From: Mucilaginibacter gossypiicola
Lineage (GTDB): Bacteria > Bacteroidota > Bacteroidia > Sphingobacteriales > Sphingobacteriaceae
Length of the DNA: 64,000 nt
Assembly (NCBI RefSeq): GCF_900110105.1
Contig: NZ_FOCL01000017.1
Location: 80,720 to 144,719 of the forward strand
Reading direction: 5' to 3'
Shown: positions 1-9,302 of the stretch, in pieces
Numbering within the stretch: the stretch's first letter is position 1
How the letters are laid out: every line of letters starts with the position of its first letter
Translations under genes and position numbers: made by a program
Notes under the pieces: generated by a model
The model's database searches: none
Seen by the model: only the letters and a program-made list of their open reading frames with translations
What the model was told of the DNA's origin: nothing

Positions 1-1028
1 CCAGCATACCCGGCAACCGAAGCGCTTTGGCTATTTACAACAGTAGTTTTCCTGATCAGCAATCCCTGCCAGTCCACATCGTTATTGAACGCCGGATTTA
101 AACTATCGGTGAGGGCCTTTGGAATTACACCCTGCTGAATGTTATTGTAACCAAGCTGACCTTCCAACAGTTTTAACTTCAATGCGCGCTCCGCAGCACC
201 GGTAGTAACTTTAATTAAATTGGGAGATGTTGAAACACCGGCAAAGCCCGAAATTGATACTTGCGGCTTGCCTCTTTTAGCTTGCTTGGTTTTTACGATA
301 ATAACGCCGTTACCACCTCTCGCTCCATATATAGCTGCTGCAGAAGCATCTTTTAAAACATCTATCGACTCAATATCTGCCGGATTGATCAGCGCCAGGG
401 GATTATTATTTCCGTAAGCTGTGCCGATTGCGTTAACATCAAAAATAACGCCATCTATGATGTATAACGGACCGGAGTTACCTCCGTTTGCATTGCCAAA
501 ATCCACATTTGTTGATCCGCGTATAACGATATTGGTTTTAGCACCAAGCTCGCCGGTACTGGAAAGCACGCTCACACCAGGTAAACGCCCTTGCAACATC
601 TGGTCAAAACTGGCTTGCGGTATATTGGCAATGTCTTTACCCTTTATGGATGATACTGCGGCAGTTACTTCGCGCCGGTTTTGGCTTTGGTATCCCACTA
701 CTACTACATCGTTCAGGGATTGCTCATCCACCTGTAACGTATATACGTTTTTGCCGCCAATTTTAGCCTCAAGCCTTTTGTAACCTATAAGGCTAATAAC
801 TATTGTGTTTGAATTGCCTTTGAGCTTAAGTTCAAAATGGCCTTCCATATTGGTAATAGTGCCATTTGCAGGTATCCCTTTTTCAGACACTGTTGCGCTT
901 GCCACTGCTTTTCCCTCGCTATCTTTTACATAGCCCTGTACCGTTGCGCCGGTAGTTTGCGCACATACAGGATCAAGTAAACTACAGCATATACAGCACA
1001 GTATGAAGTATAGTATAAGTTTTCTCAT
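1..1028 (-). CDS. SusC/RagA-type TonB-linked porin, N-terminal part
   Basis: Outer-membrane TonB-dependent importer of the SusC family, which takes up oligosaccharides together with a SusD lipoprotein. The frame is open from the ATG at 1028 to the window edge, so about 342 N-terminal residues are visible and the barrel lies outside. Residues 1-24 are a signal peptide ending in CAQ. A carboxypeptidase-regulatory-like domain follows (about 27-105, VQGYVKDSEGKAVASATV). Then comes the family signature DVVVVGYQSQ and the plug domain with LPGVSV, IRGST, PLYIIDG and the DVLKDASAAAIYGARGGNGV region. It is divergent from the GH51 gene at 2099 and probably has its SusD partner further left. Family assignment is firm; substrate is inferred only from neighbouring enzymes. 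Confidence 0.95.
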   Translation of the reverse strand, partial: MRKLILYFILCCICCSLLDPVCAQTTGATVQGYVKDSEGKAVASATVSEKGIPANGTITNMEGHFELKLKGNSNTIVISLIGYKRLEAKIGGKNVYTLQVDEQSLNDVVVVGYQSQNRREVTAAVSSIKGKDIANIPQASFDQMLQGRLPGVSVLSSTGELGAKTNIVIRGSTNVDFGNANGGNSGPLYIIDGVIFDVNAIGTAYGNNNPLALINPADIESIDVLKDASAAAIYGARGGNGVIIVKTKQAKRGKPQVSISGFAGVSTSPNLIKVTTGAAERALKLKLLEGQLGYNNIQQGVIPKALTDSLNPAFNNDVDWQGLLIRKTTVVNSQSASVAGYA

Positions 1029-2098
1029 TTGTTTGGAATTAATGTTTTAGTGATTGTTTGTTAAGTTTTAAGTGCATGGGCACGGTTTAATTAAATGCAG
1101 CTTAGTACTGCCAGCCTGGGTTATTTCATATGTTGCGTTTTTATGTTTTATAATTCAAAAGCAGCACAGGCGTAAAAAACATCACACAAAAAGACATAGC
1201 TCAGCCAATCCGCGCCATCGGTTAAGTGTGCTAAAAAAATGTTTGTGAGTCTCTGTTTTATTAACAGTACATGTGCGATAAACGCCTGTAATTCATCTGC
1301 TCCACAAATTTAATCGCTAAGCCTTTCTTACTTTTTTATAAATTATCTTTGTATAAGCCAATTTTCACTAATATTTAAAAATCAAGGTATCCAACCTTTG
1401 ATAACGAAAATTTCCCCTACGATATAAAACCAATTTCATACTGCGGCCAACTAACAACCATTACGCTTACAACGCAGATAATAAATACCCAAGCGTCAAA
1501 AAGCAGCGATAAGCAATCGACATTTAGTTGCTTGCAATAAACATCCCTGAACATCAATCAATTGACCGCTTATTGAGTTTAAAAAAGGAAGGCTAATGAT
1601 ACTTACAGGTAAATTTCCCTGAACAACTGTTGTATTAATTTAGTAGAATCTGGGTTTTCGGCAATTATCAGATAGCTATTTTCGCCACCAATCAAATTGT
1701 AAATAGCTAAGTTAAACTGCATCTACCGCAAAAAACCGGCATATTTTAATTAATGTTAAAACAACAATCATTATCCAGATAAATAAATAACAACTGAAAA
1801 GTAAATTCAAAATATTACTAAAAATCACAAAATTAGATTTATAATTGTATTTAAAACAATTATAAATCTAACTAAGACAGATAACAGAACCGGAACCGTG
1901 GTATCACCGGAAATAAAAATATTTGATCATGAGATTGGTCAGATTTAGTTGAATAATGAACGTTCCAAGGTGAGATTTGGAACGTTTTTTAAAACACTTA
2001 TTGGCAAAACAGCATACCCGGATTGAAGTTTCCTACACCTGTTGATTCAACCGGGCATAGTCGTTTATATATTTCAAAATCCATTATAACCTATTACC
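1029..2098. other. 1.07-kb divergent intergenic region
   Basis: No credible gene on either strand. It separates the SusC start (1028, -) from the GH51 start (2099, +), so it must hold both promoters. It is AT-rich. The clearest structure is a perfect 16-bp inverted repeat at 1833-1871, listed separately. The stretch 1581-1600 (AAAAAAGGAAGGCTAATGAT) weakly resembles the shared motif found upstream of other units of this locus. TATCTTTG at 1344-1351 fits the Bacteroidota -7 consensus TANNTTTG, but I see no matching -33 element. Confidence 0.6.
1833..1871. promoter_or_regulatory. Perfect 16-bp inverted repeat, candidate operator
   Basis: Arms 1833-1848 and 1856-1871 are exact reverse complements with a 7-base AT spacer. 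The inner part (1843-1860) differs by one base from 13797-13814, upstream of the GH5 gene. No T-run follows an arm in a way typical of a terminator, and the site lies about 230 bp before the GH51 start. An operator function is inference. Confidence 0.4.
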
Positions 2099-4102
2099 AT
2101 GTTAACTTTTAAAAAAATGCTCCCGCCGTTAGGCATCATGTTGAACGGCCTCCTGTTACCGTCATTGCTTTGCGGACAAACCAAACCAAAACTAACACTT
2201 GACCTAAGCCACGCCGCCGCTCAGGTTAGCCCACGCCTGTACGGGTTAATGACCGAAGAAATCAATTATTCATACGACGGAGGCATTTACGGGGAACTTG
2301 TTCGCAACAGGGCGTTCCGGGATCATGCCGACAAAGCTGATCATTGGTTCCTGATTAAGGCAGATGGCGACAGTTCGTCGATGAAACTGGACACAAAACA
2401 TCCGGTAAATCAGGCTTTACCGGTTAGCCTTCATCTTAAAACAGCGTCGGCAAATGCGCCTGCGGGGATTGCAAATGATGGTTTCTGGGGCATCCCGGTA
2501 AAATCCTCAACAACTTACAAAGGAAGCTTTTATGCTTTTACTGAAAATGCTGCAGCAACAGCCATCACCGCCAGTATCGAATCAACCGATGGCAAAACAG
2601 TTTATGCCAGGGCCGAAATTACAGGTATCGGCAATTCATGGAAAAAATTCAGCTATACACTTACTACTACACAAACAGCAAAGCCGGCTGCAGATACAAG
2701 GCTTGTGCTCAGGCCTTCAACAGCCGGAAGTTATTTCTTCTCACTTGTATCCCTGTTCCCTCCTACCTTTAATAACAGGGCCAACGGCAACCGCCCTGAT
2801 ATCATGCAGCTGCTGGCTGATATGAAACCATCGTTTTTAAGGCTTCCGGGCGGAAACTATCTTGAAGGTGGGATGTTTTCAACCCGATTTGACTGGAAAA
2901 AAACTTTAGGCCCGATAGATCATCGTCCGGGGCATATGGGCACCTGGGGATATCGCTCATCTGACGGTATGGGATTGCTTGAGTACCTGGAATGGTGTGA
3001 GGACCTGCATATGGAGCCTTTGTTAGCTGTTTTTGCAGGCTATGCACTTAATGGCGACTACCTGGAAAAGGGACCGCTGTTAAAGCCTTTTGTTGATGAG
3101 GCGCTGGAAGAAATAGAGTATGTAACAGGTGATACCACTACCGTTTGGGGTAAAAAAAGGGCACAAGACGGGCATCCGGCCCCCTTCCCGCTTCATTATG
3201 TTGAAGTTGGCAATGAGGATGGTTTTGACAAATCTACAAGTTACAATGGCCGTTTTGAGCAATTTGCAGATGCCATTAAAGCAAAATACCCAAACCTGCA
3301 GGTGGTTGCAACCATGGGCGGTAAAGACTGGCTTGGCGCAAGATATCCGTTTGATGCCAGCAAAGCAGATGTAGTTGACGAGCATTATTACAGAAATGCA
3401 TTTGAAATGGAGAGTGATGCAGCACATTATGACAACTATGACCGTAAAGGCCCTAAAATTTTTGTTGGAGAATGGGCAACAAGAGAGGGCTCTCCTACTC
3501 CAAATTTCAATTCGGCGTTAGGCGATGCAGCCTGGATGACCGGAATGGAACGTAACTCGGACATTGTTGTCATGTCATGCTCTGCGCCGCTATTTGTTAA
3601 CGTAAATCCCGGCGGAATGCAATGGGAATCGGATCTTATCGGATATAATGCACTTAGCAGCTATGGGTCGCCATCATATTATGCACAGCAAATGTTTAAC
3701 AATAACAAAGGTGACGAGGTAATAGCCATTCATGGTGATGGCATTCCCACACAGCTTCAAAAACTGAATCACAAAGATTCACTGGCTTCTGTAAATCCTA
3801 AAACTTATGCCGGATTGTTTTACGTAGCAACCCGCGATAGTAAAACCGGTACTGTGTATTTAAAAGTAGTGAACTGCCTGCCAACAGTACAAAACGTTAG
3901 TCTTGAATTAAACGGAGCAGCAAAAGTTAAACCGGCAGCCAAAGTAATTACCATGAAGGCAGATAAGCCCGAGGACACCAATACGATAACTGAGCCTAAA
4001 AAGATCGTACCTGTCAATTCGAAATTCAATGGAGTTAAAAATTTATTTAATTATGCGTTTGCGCCATACTCCATTACAATCCTGCAGTTGGAAACAAAGT
4101 AA
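2099..4102 (+). CDS. GH51-like alpha-L-arabinofuranosidase, secreted
   Basis: Predicted to remove terminal arabinofuranosyl units from arabinan, arabinoxylan or arabinogalactan in the periplasm or at the surface. 667 residues: signal peptide about 1-26 (ends LLCGQ), a carbohydrate-binding-like beta-sandwich about 85-220, then the TIM barrel. The barrel shows FLRLPGGNYLEGG (247-258), acid/base Glu373 in VEVGNED, nucleophile Glu458 in FVGEWA, and a C-terminal beta-sandwich (alpha-L-AF_C). Length fits the longer eukaryote-like GH51 subgroup with an N-terminal extra domain. Start is the ATG at 2099, directly before the signal peptide. It stands alone on the plus strand with a terminator at 4138-4175. 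A second, shorter GH51 lies at 49435. Family is secure; the exact linkage is not. Confidence 0.92.
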   Translation: MLTFKKMLPPLGIMLNGLLLPSLLCGQTKPKLTLDLSHAAAQVSPRLYGLMTEEINYSYDGGIYGELVRNRAFRDHADKADHWFLIKADGDSSSMKLDTKHPVNQALPVSLHLKTASANAPAGIANDGFWGIPVKSSTTYKGSFYAFTENAAATAITASIESTDGKTVYARAEITGIGNSWKKFSYTLTTTQTAKPAADTRLVLRPSTAGSYFFSLVSLFPPTFNNRANGNRPDIMQLLADMKPSFLRLPGGNYLEGGMFSTRFDWKKTLGPIDHRPGHMGTWGYRSSDGMGLLEYLEWCEDLHMEPLLAVFAGYALNGDYLEKGPLLKPFVDEALEEIEYVTGDTTTVWGKKRAQDGHPAPFPLHYVEVGNEDGFDKSTSYNGRFEQFADAIKAKYPNLQVVATMGGKDWLGARYPFDASKADVVDEHYYRNAFEMESDAAHYDNYDRKGPKIFVGEWATREGSPTPNFNSALGDAAWMTGMERNSDIVVMSCSAPLFVNVNPGGMQWESDLIGYNALSSYGSPSYYAQQMFNNNKGDEVIAIHGDGIPTQLQKLNHKDSLASVNPKTYAGLFYVATRDSKTGTVYLKVVNCLPTVQNVSLELNGAAKVKPAAKVITMKADKPEDTNTITEPKKIVPVNSKFNGVKNLFNYAFAPYSITILQLETK

Positions 4103-4137
4103 CGGTTGATCATCCGGACACAGCATCTACCCTTAAC

Positions 4138-4175
4138 ACAAAAACCCACGCTTCAACTAAAGTGCGGGTTTTTGT
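4138..4175. terminator. Bidirectional terminator hairpin
   Basis: ACAAAAACCC at 4138-4147 pairs with GGGTTTTTGT at 4166-4175 around an imperfect inner stem. It sits between the convergent GH51 gene and the esterase gene and has T-runs on both strands, so it can serve both. Confidence 0.7.
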
Positions 4176-4225
4176 ATAAATATATTAAATTGATAAAACG
4201 GCTAATTGATTTTGGGGCCCGTAAC

Positions 4226-5752
4226 TCATCTCTGCCCGTACTGCAATGCGTAAGGAATAGGCGTTATTTTCTTCTTGGCGATATTATCAGGAGTTACGTA
4301 TACCAGTTCAAGCTTACGGCCGCCTTCTTTTTGAAAATATTCTATTCGCAAAGGGTAAAATCCTTTTTTTAGAGGAACGATATATGACCGTTCGATATCT
4401 CCGTCGTGCAAACCATCAAGATCAATCACAACCTTGTTATCCAGGTATACTTTGCAGCCATCGTCCGATCCTAACCCAAATATGTAATAACCTTCTTGTT
4501 TAACTTCTATTTGTCCGTCCAAAACTAAGCCAAAATTGTTTTGGCGGGGTTGTTTATCAATACTGAAAGTACTATCGGCTACACCTTCTTTAACAGGTTT
4601 TAAACTCTTAAAATCGGGCAGTTTATCCCATTGTCCCTCATAATAAGCATAATGAAGCCCACCTGGTTGATAACCTTTTTTTAGCGATTTTGCAGGCAGG
4701 TAATTGCCCTCTTTAAATTCGCCCCTGGTGGTTTTGTCGAATTTTGAACGACCGGCAATCTGTCGTATGGTAACTTTAGCAGCGCCTGTTAATTCTAACT
4801 CAGGCTTTACCACCGGCGACGTTAACAATGGCTCCGAGCCATCAAAAGTATAATGCACTTTTGTTGTATCCTCGAAATACCAAATCTTTATTGGCTTGTT
4901 TTTTAGCACAATCCCGTTTGAAGGGTGAAACTCGAGGGGCTTCCCACCATAGTCGCTGTAAGCAAACCTTAAACCGTCGTACATATTTTTAAGCCGTACA
5001 GTACCGTGCGATTCTTTGGGATAAGCTTTTACTACCCATTCAAAACCTGCGGGCGCATCTTTTTTCAGAAGGCTATCCATCGCATTAATATTCATTTCCT
5101 TCATCCCCTGTCCCTCACGACCGCCAATATAAAGCGCCTTGCCCTTACCAGCCAGCGAAGGTAATTTTTCCTTGACCTGCTTTAGCATAACGCCATTGTC
5201 CCACCAATAGCTCGGGTCGCCGGCTATATAATTACTAAAAAGCTGCGGCTCGTTTAACAAGGCATAGGTTACAAACACACCGCCGAATGAGTGGCCAAAC
5301 AGCGTGTTGTCGCCATCAGAAGGATAGGTTTTATCAATGTAGGGTATCAGCTCATCTTTAAAAAATTTCAGAAATTTATCAGCCCCGCCTGATGTTTTAT
5401 TTCCTTCATTATGTGTAGGCAAAAAATCTTTGCTGCGGTCGGTGTTTAACACGCCAACAATGATCATTGGTGGCATCGTATGCTCATCTGCTATAAAGTG
5501 CTGAATATCGCGTCCCAATTTTATGTTCCAGTCGTCGGTTATGTATAATACATCATATTTGGTTGCTGACCCAGCTTTATAACCGTCGGGCAGTATAACC
5601 TGGATAACCCGTTTTTCATTTAAAATAACCGAATTGATAGAATCGCGTTTACCGGGCATGTCTTGTGCCACGGCACGGCCGAACTGATTAAATATTAATA
5701 CAACAGCAACGGCAAAAAAAAGGTAAGGCTTGAAATTCATAATGGTGAGCAT
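4226..5752 (-). CDS. CE1-like esterase with C-terminal PA14 domain
   Basis: Alpha/beta-hydrolase of the putative esterase (Fes/feruloyl esterase D) superfamily. It probably removes acyl groups such as feruloyl or acetyl from polysaccharide side chains. 508 residues: signal peptide to about residue 30 (RAVAQ), esterase domain about 40-270 with nucleophile elbow GHSFGG (Ser155) and likely catalytic His249 in KESHG. Next is a chitobiase-C-like beta domain about 285-350 (YTFDGSEP), then a PA14 domain about 362-500 with the SDDGCKVYLD core (429-438), likely glycan-binding. ATG codons at 5752 and 5740 are both possible; the second gives the more typical signal peptide. A terminator at 5811-5848 separates it from the GH43 gene, so it is probably its own unit. 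Precise ester substrate unknown. Confidence 0.85.
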   Translation of the reverse strand: MLTIMNFKPYLFFAVAVVLIFNQFGRAVAQDMPGKRDSINSVILNEKRVIQVILPDGYKAGSATKYDVLYITDDWNIKLGRDIQHFIADEHTMPPMIIVGVLNTDRSKDFLPTHNEGNKTSGGADKFLKFFKDELIPYIDKTYPSDGDNTLFGHSFGGVFVTYALLNEPQLFSNYIAGDPSYWWDNGVMLKQVKEKLPSLAGKGKALYIGGREGQGMKEMNINAMDSLLKKDAPAGFEWVVKAYPKESHGTVRLKNMYDGLRFAYSDYGGKPLEFHPSNGIVLKNKPIKIWYFEDTTKVHYTFDGSEPLLTSPVVKPELELTGAAKVTIRQIAGRSKFDKTTRGEFKEGNYLPAKSLKKGYQPGGLHYAYYEGQWDKLPDFKSLKPVKEGVADSTFSIDKQPRQNNFGLVLDGQIEVKQEGYYIFGLGSDDGCKVYLDNKVVIDLDGLHDGDIERSYIVPLKKGFYPLRIEYFQKEGGRKLELVYVTPDNIAKKKITPIPYALQYGQR

Positions 5753-5810
5753 TTTGATTGCAAGTAAGACAACACATTTATCAAGATAGTTACAGCAAAG
5801 CTTCGTAAAA

Positions 5811-5848
5811 AAAAGAGGCTGAGCCTTTTAGTGGGCTCAACCTCTTTT
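5811..5848 (-). terminator. Terminator after the GH35-GH43 operon
   Basis: AAAAGAGGCTGAGCC (5811-5825) pairs with GGCTCAACCTCTTTT (5834-5848), one mismatch. On the minus strand it is followed by a long T-run, just beyond the GH43 stop. Confidence 0.75.
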
Positions 5849-5873
5849 AAATTATTGAAAAATCGAATTTCAC

Positions 5874-7163
5874 TTACGATCCTTTATTTCCGGGAGTCTT
5901 TGACAATACCGTCTCAGTTGTTGATAGCTTATAAATCACCGGCTTATGCCCGAAGATTGTAATACGATATGGCACAGCACCTTTAGAGAAATCCACCTTT
6001 TTACACGGCTTTATGGATACTCCCGGCAAATCAACAAACAGGGGTTTAAAAAGTCTGGGGTTTGAGCCTGACGTCAACGGCATATGAACTTCCTTTTTAA
6101 GCGTATCAATTACTAATTGGTCAACAGCCAATCCCTCCCCCTTAATGCTTTGAAGAACTGCATCCACCGGCATGAACCGGCTAACGAGTTTTTTCATTTC
6201 ATCTGCAGTAACAGGCATAACTGTACCGTGCCTCGGTTTAAAATTCATAGATACTTCTTCATCAATAACCTTAAAGTTTTTCAGATCAGTAGATTTTGTA
6301 AATTGGTAAAGGCCACTGGTATACATGTCATACATCAAAATAAATCCGGTACCATCGTTTAACTTAAATGTGCCCGCCCCTTCAACCGGCCGGGTAGTTT
6401 GCTGAACATATTCGTCACTTTGAAGCGTGTAACCCTTGGTTAAGCTTTTGGAAACAGCAATCTTGATTCCCGGCACCCGGTCTTCTGTTTTGAAAAACAA
6501 ATAATACGTGTCATCTTTTTTCTCTATATCACCATCAATACAAGCTGCATTATCGGGGCTGAAGAATAGTTGCTTAGGTTCGCCCTCAAAATCCGTAAAC
6601 TCACTATTGGCATATATATAGTGTATCTTATCCGGTTGGTTACCGTATTTTAAAGAAAAGTAAACCATGTATTTTTTAGCAACATCATCGTAAATGGTTT
6701 GTGGCGCCCACACCCGCAAAAGACTATCCTGACCCGAAAAACGTTTTTGAAAGTTAATATGAGATGATGACCAGTGGATCAAATCAGTTGATTTAAGCAG
6801 CACCAGTCCGCGATTGGAGCTCCACCCGTTAGCAGAAACCATGTCTGTTGCTACCATGTAAAATGTCTTTCCATCGGCGCATCGCAATATATGAGGGTCC
6901 CTGACACCACCGGTTTCGCTGATCACCGAGCTATTTACAACCGGCTCATTATGGTTTAACGCCCAATAATGATATCCATCTGTGCTGATCGCGAAGCGGA
7001 TGGCTTCCTCGCTTTTTTGATTGCCGGTAAAGTATGCAAACAGGTAACCTTTGTAGTCTGAATTAGGTTTCCGATTACTTTTTTGCGCCAAAACTGTCAA
7101 TTGACTACTAAACGAGAAGAAAATAATTAAGGCAATGTTTATGGTAATTCTTGCGTATTTCAT
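5874..7163 (-). CDS. Glycoside hydrolase family 43, secreted
   Basis: Five-bladed beta-propeller glycosidase of GH43, most likely an alpha-L-arabinofuranosidase, exo-arabinanase or beta-xylosidase. 429 residues with a signal peptide about 1-27 (LTVLAQ). Visible family landmarks: VRDPHIL with Asp89, VWAPQTIYD (151-159, the WAP blade), IDGDIE (209-214) and VEGAGTF with Glu261, the likely general acid. The start is ATG at 7163. It lies 24 bp after the GH35 gene and is almost certainly co-transcribed with it. Subfamily cannot be set by eye. The last 80 residues (from about 350) are extra beta structure beyond the propeller. Confidence 0.85.
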   Translation of the reverse strand: MKYARITINIALIIFFSFSSQLTVLAQKSNRKPNSDYKGYLFAYFTGNQKSEEAIRFAISTDGYHYWALNHNEPVVNSSVISETGGVRDPHILRCADGKTFYMVATDMVSANGWSSNRGLVLLKSTDLIHWSSSHINFQKRFSGQDSLLRVWAPQTIYDDVAKKYMVYFSLKYGNQPDKIHYIYANSEFTDFEGEPKQLFFSPDNAACIDGDIEKKDDTYYLFFKTEDRVPGIKIAVSKSLTKGYTLQSDEYVQQTTRPVEGAGTFKLNDGTGFILMYDMYTSGLYQFTKSTDLKNFKVIDEEVSMNFKPRHGTVMPVTADEMKKLVSRFMPVDAVLQSIKGEGLAVDQLVIDTLKKEVHMPLTSGSNPRLFKPLFVDLPGVSIKPCKKVDFSKGAVPYRITIFGHKPVIYKLSTTETVLSKTPGNKGS

Positions 7164-7187
7164 ATCAAAATAAAAATCGAATCGTGT

Positions 7188-9011
7188 TTATTGCAACTGG
7201 TCTAAAATTGGTTTATTTAATGCAGAAAGCTCTTTATTTTCAGGTTTGAGCTGTTCAAAAACCAGGATTTCATTCTTCCCGTTGTGCAGCCACTCGCGGG
7301 GCACATATAAGGTTTGCTGAGGGCCGGTTCTCCAATACCTGCCTAAGTTGTGCCCGTTAATCCACACCACTCCTTTACCCCAATCGGTCATATCTAGATA
7401 GGTATCCCCTATTGCCGACAAGGAAAAAGTCCCCTTCTTCATAACAGGTGCATTTAAATCAACTAAATCAGGCTTTGCGGCGTAATGCCCTAAGGACTTC
7501 AATGGCAAAGGGAAATTTTGCCAATTTTTCACTTCGCTATTCTGAAAAATCACCTTGCCCACAATGCCCTTTTTATTCTGTAATAAATATTTACCAAAAT
7601 TGATACGACCAAGATTTTCAACCAGGATATCCAATGTTACATTTCCGTCGGGTAGCTTGAGGTTGATACTATCCACCCCTGTACGGCGATCCAGGTTACC
7701 AATAGTTTTCCCGTTAATCATCACTACAGCGAAGTCTCTAAGATCTTTTACCTTTAATATACCTGATTTTCCTCCTTCAATTTTTGTGCGATATAACATA
7801 AAACCATAATCAAGCTTCATATCCTCAAAAGTCAGCGGACTTTCGCTGCTCTTGCCTTCAGGCTTTAAGTCGTTAAGGCCGGCCACATTTTCAAGCTCAA
7901 TTTTGGGTATCGAAATAGTTGGTTTTGCCGGTGGAACAGGCGGCAAATTAGTACCGGCCGATAAATGTTTTTGAATTACATTTCTGAAGGCCACAAATTT
8001 GGGCGTGGGATTTCCGGCTTCGTCAAGTGGTGCATCATAATCATAACTGCTGATTTGAGGCTCATACGGGGCCTGATCATTATAATTAGCCCCATTCATA
8101 AACCCTCTTGTCGTACCGCCATGAAACATGTACATATTTATAGAGATCCCGGCTGCAAGCACCGAATCCAGTTTGCCGGTATATTGATCTGCCGGTACCG
8201 TATGATGCTTTGTGCCCCACCAGTCAAACCAGGCCGGATACCATTCGGCAATATAGTAAGGTCCTTTGCCATCGTGGTTTTGATTGATGAGTTCCTTTAC
8301 TTTAGCCGGATCATCTAAACCATTAACTGCCGGCAGTAAACCAGGTAAATGCCCTTTTACCAGATCCGCAGCCGGATCACAGGTATATAACAACCCATCA
8401 AACCCGGCATCCTTGAACATTTTTTGATTAATGGCCAGATACTCCTTATCAGCACCATATGATCCATATTCATTTTCAATTTGCACCATCAGGATGTTAC
8501 CACCATGATTTACCTGGTATGGCGACAATATTTTGCCCAACTCTTTGATGTAACTTTCGTATTCGCTTAAATACTGTGCGTTTTTACTTCTGACAATTAA
8601 TCCATCTTCATTCTCCAGCCAATAGGGATAGCCACCAAACTCCCATTCGGCACATACATAAGGACTTGGGCGCAAAATCACCCATAAACCTTCCTCCCGG
8701 GCTATTTTAATAAACTCAACGATATCATTGTTTCCCGAAAAGTCAAATTGCCCTTTCTGAGGTTCGTGCAAGTTCCAAAAAACATAGGTGCCTATGGTAT
8801 TAAGCCCCATAGCTTTTGCCATTTTCATTCTGTCGCGCCATGCCTCCCTCGGGATCCGGGGATAATGCAATTCGCCGGAAATCATCTGGAAAGGCTTCCC
8901 ATCTAAAAGAAAGTCCTTATCTCCTAATGTAAATTGATGTTTAGATTGGGCACTGACCAGGCTGCCAGCCAACAAAATAGCGGCAATAAAAAAAAGACGA
9001 AATGATCTCAT
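7188..9011 (-). CDS. GH35 beta-galactosidase, secreted
   Basis: Retaining beta-galactosidase acting on terminal galactose, for example from arabinogalactan or galactosylated hemicellulose. 607 residues: signal peptide 1-21 (SLVSAQ), TIM barrel with the GH35 start ISGELHYPRIPREAWRDR (45-62), GTYVFWNLHEP (74-84), RPSPYVCAEWEFGG (114-127), acid/base Glu181 in QIENEYGSYG and nucleophile Glu256 in IAEWYPAW. C-terminal jelly-roll domains include KGVVWINGHNLGRYW, the usual GH35 galactose-binding-like ending. First gene of a two-gene operon with GH43. The shared motif at 9121-9160 lies 110 bp upstream. Assignment is firm. Confidence 0.95.
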   Translation of the reverse strand: MRSFRLFFIAAILLAGSLVSAQSKHQFTLGDKDFLLDGKPFQMISGELHYPRIPREAWRDRMKMAKAMGLNTIGTYVFWNLHEPQKGQFDFSGNNDIVEFIKIAREEGLWVILRPSPYVCAEWEFGGYPYWLENEDGLIVRSKNAQYLSEYESYIKELGKILSPYQVNHGGNILMVQIENEYGSYGADKEYLAINQKMFKDAGFDGLLYTCDPAADLVKGHLPGLLPAVNGLDDPAKVKELINQNHDGKGPYYIAEWYPAWFDWWGTKHHTVPADQYTGKLDSVLAAGISINMYMFHGGTTRGFMNGANYNDQAPYEPQISSYDYDAPLDEAGNPTPKFVAFRNVIQKHLSAGTNLPPVPPAKPTISIPKIELENVAGLNDLKPEGKSSESPLTFEDMKLDYGFMLYRTKIEGGKSGILKVKDLRDFAVVMINGKTIGNLDRRTGVDSINLKLPDGNVTLDILVENLGRINFGKYLLQNKKGIVGKVIFQNSEVKNWQNFPLPLKSLGHYAAKPDLVDLNAPVMKKGTFSLSAIGDTYLDMTDWGKGVVWINGHNLGRYWRTGPQQTLYVPREWLHNGKNEILVFEQLKPENKELSALNKPILDQLQ

Positions 9012-9120
9012 TAAAAATATATAAGGGTTACTGATTAAATAATTGGCACATCCTCAAAAACCGCATCGAGGCTGCTTTATGTTTAGCTGATGCGCTAAAA
9101 TGAATGTAAAATCAATTAAT

Positions 9121-9160
9121 AAAAAGGGGGCTAATCAGCAAAATTGAAGGGGCAAACCTC
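9121..9160 (-). promoter_or_regulatory. Shared locus motif, copy A (candidate HTCS site)
   Basis: Plus-strand text begins AAAAAGGGGGCTAATCAGCA and continues AAATTGAAGGGGCAAACCTC. It closely matches 21367-21404 before susC and more loosely the minus-strand reading of 13929-13962 before GH5. It lies about 110 bp upstream of the GH35 start, in the same orientation relative to the gene as the other copies. Function as regulator-binding site is inferred. Confidence 0.5.
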
Positions 9161-9302
9161 TTAAAACACATTAAAAAGGCTATTTTCATAACGCTTCAAG
9201 CCCGAGCAAAAGAAGATACAGGTATACAACAGGCAATAAATTACCGGCTAAAGAATAAGTTTAACTTTTTAAAAAGCGACAAACAAGAGAGTGATACGGG
9301 GT

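Noticed and set aside
421..783. Plus-strand open frame inside the SusC gene
   Set aside because: It is antisense to an intact SusC N-terminal domain and has no features of its own.
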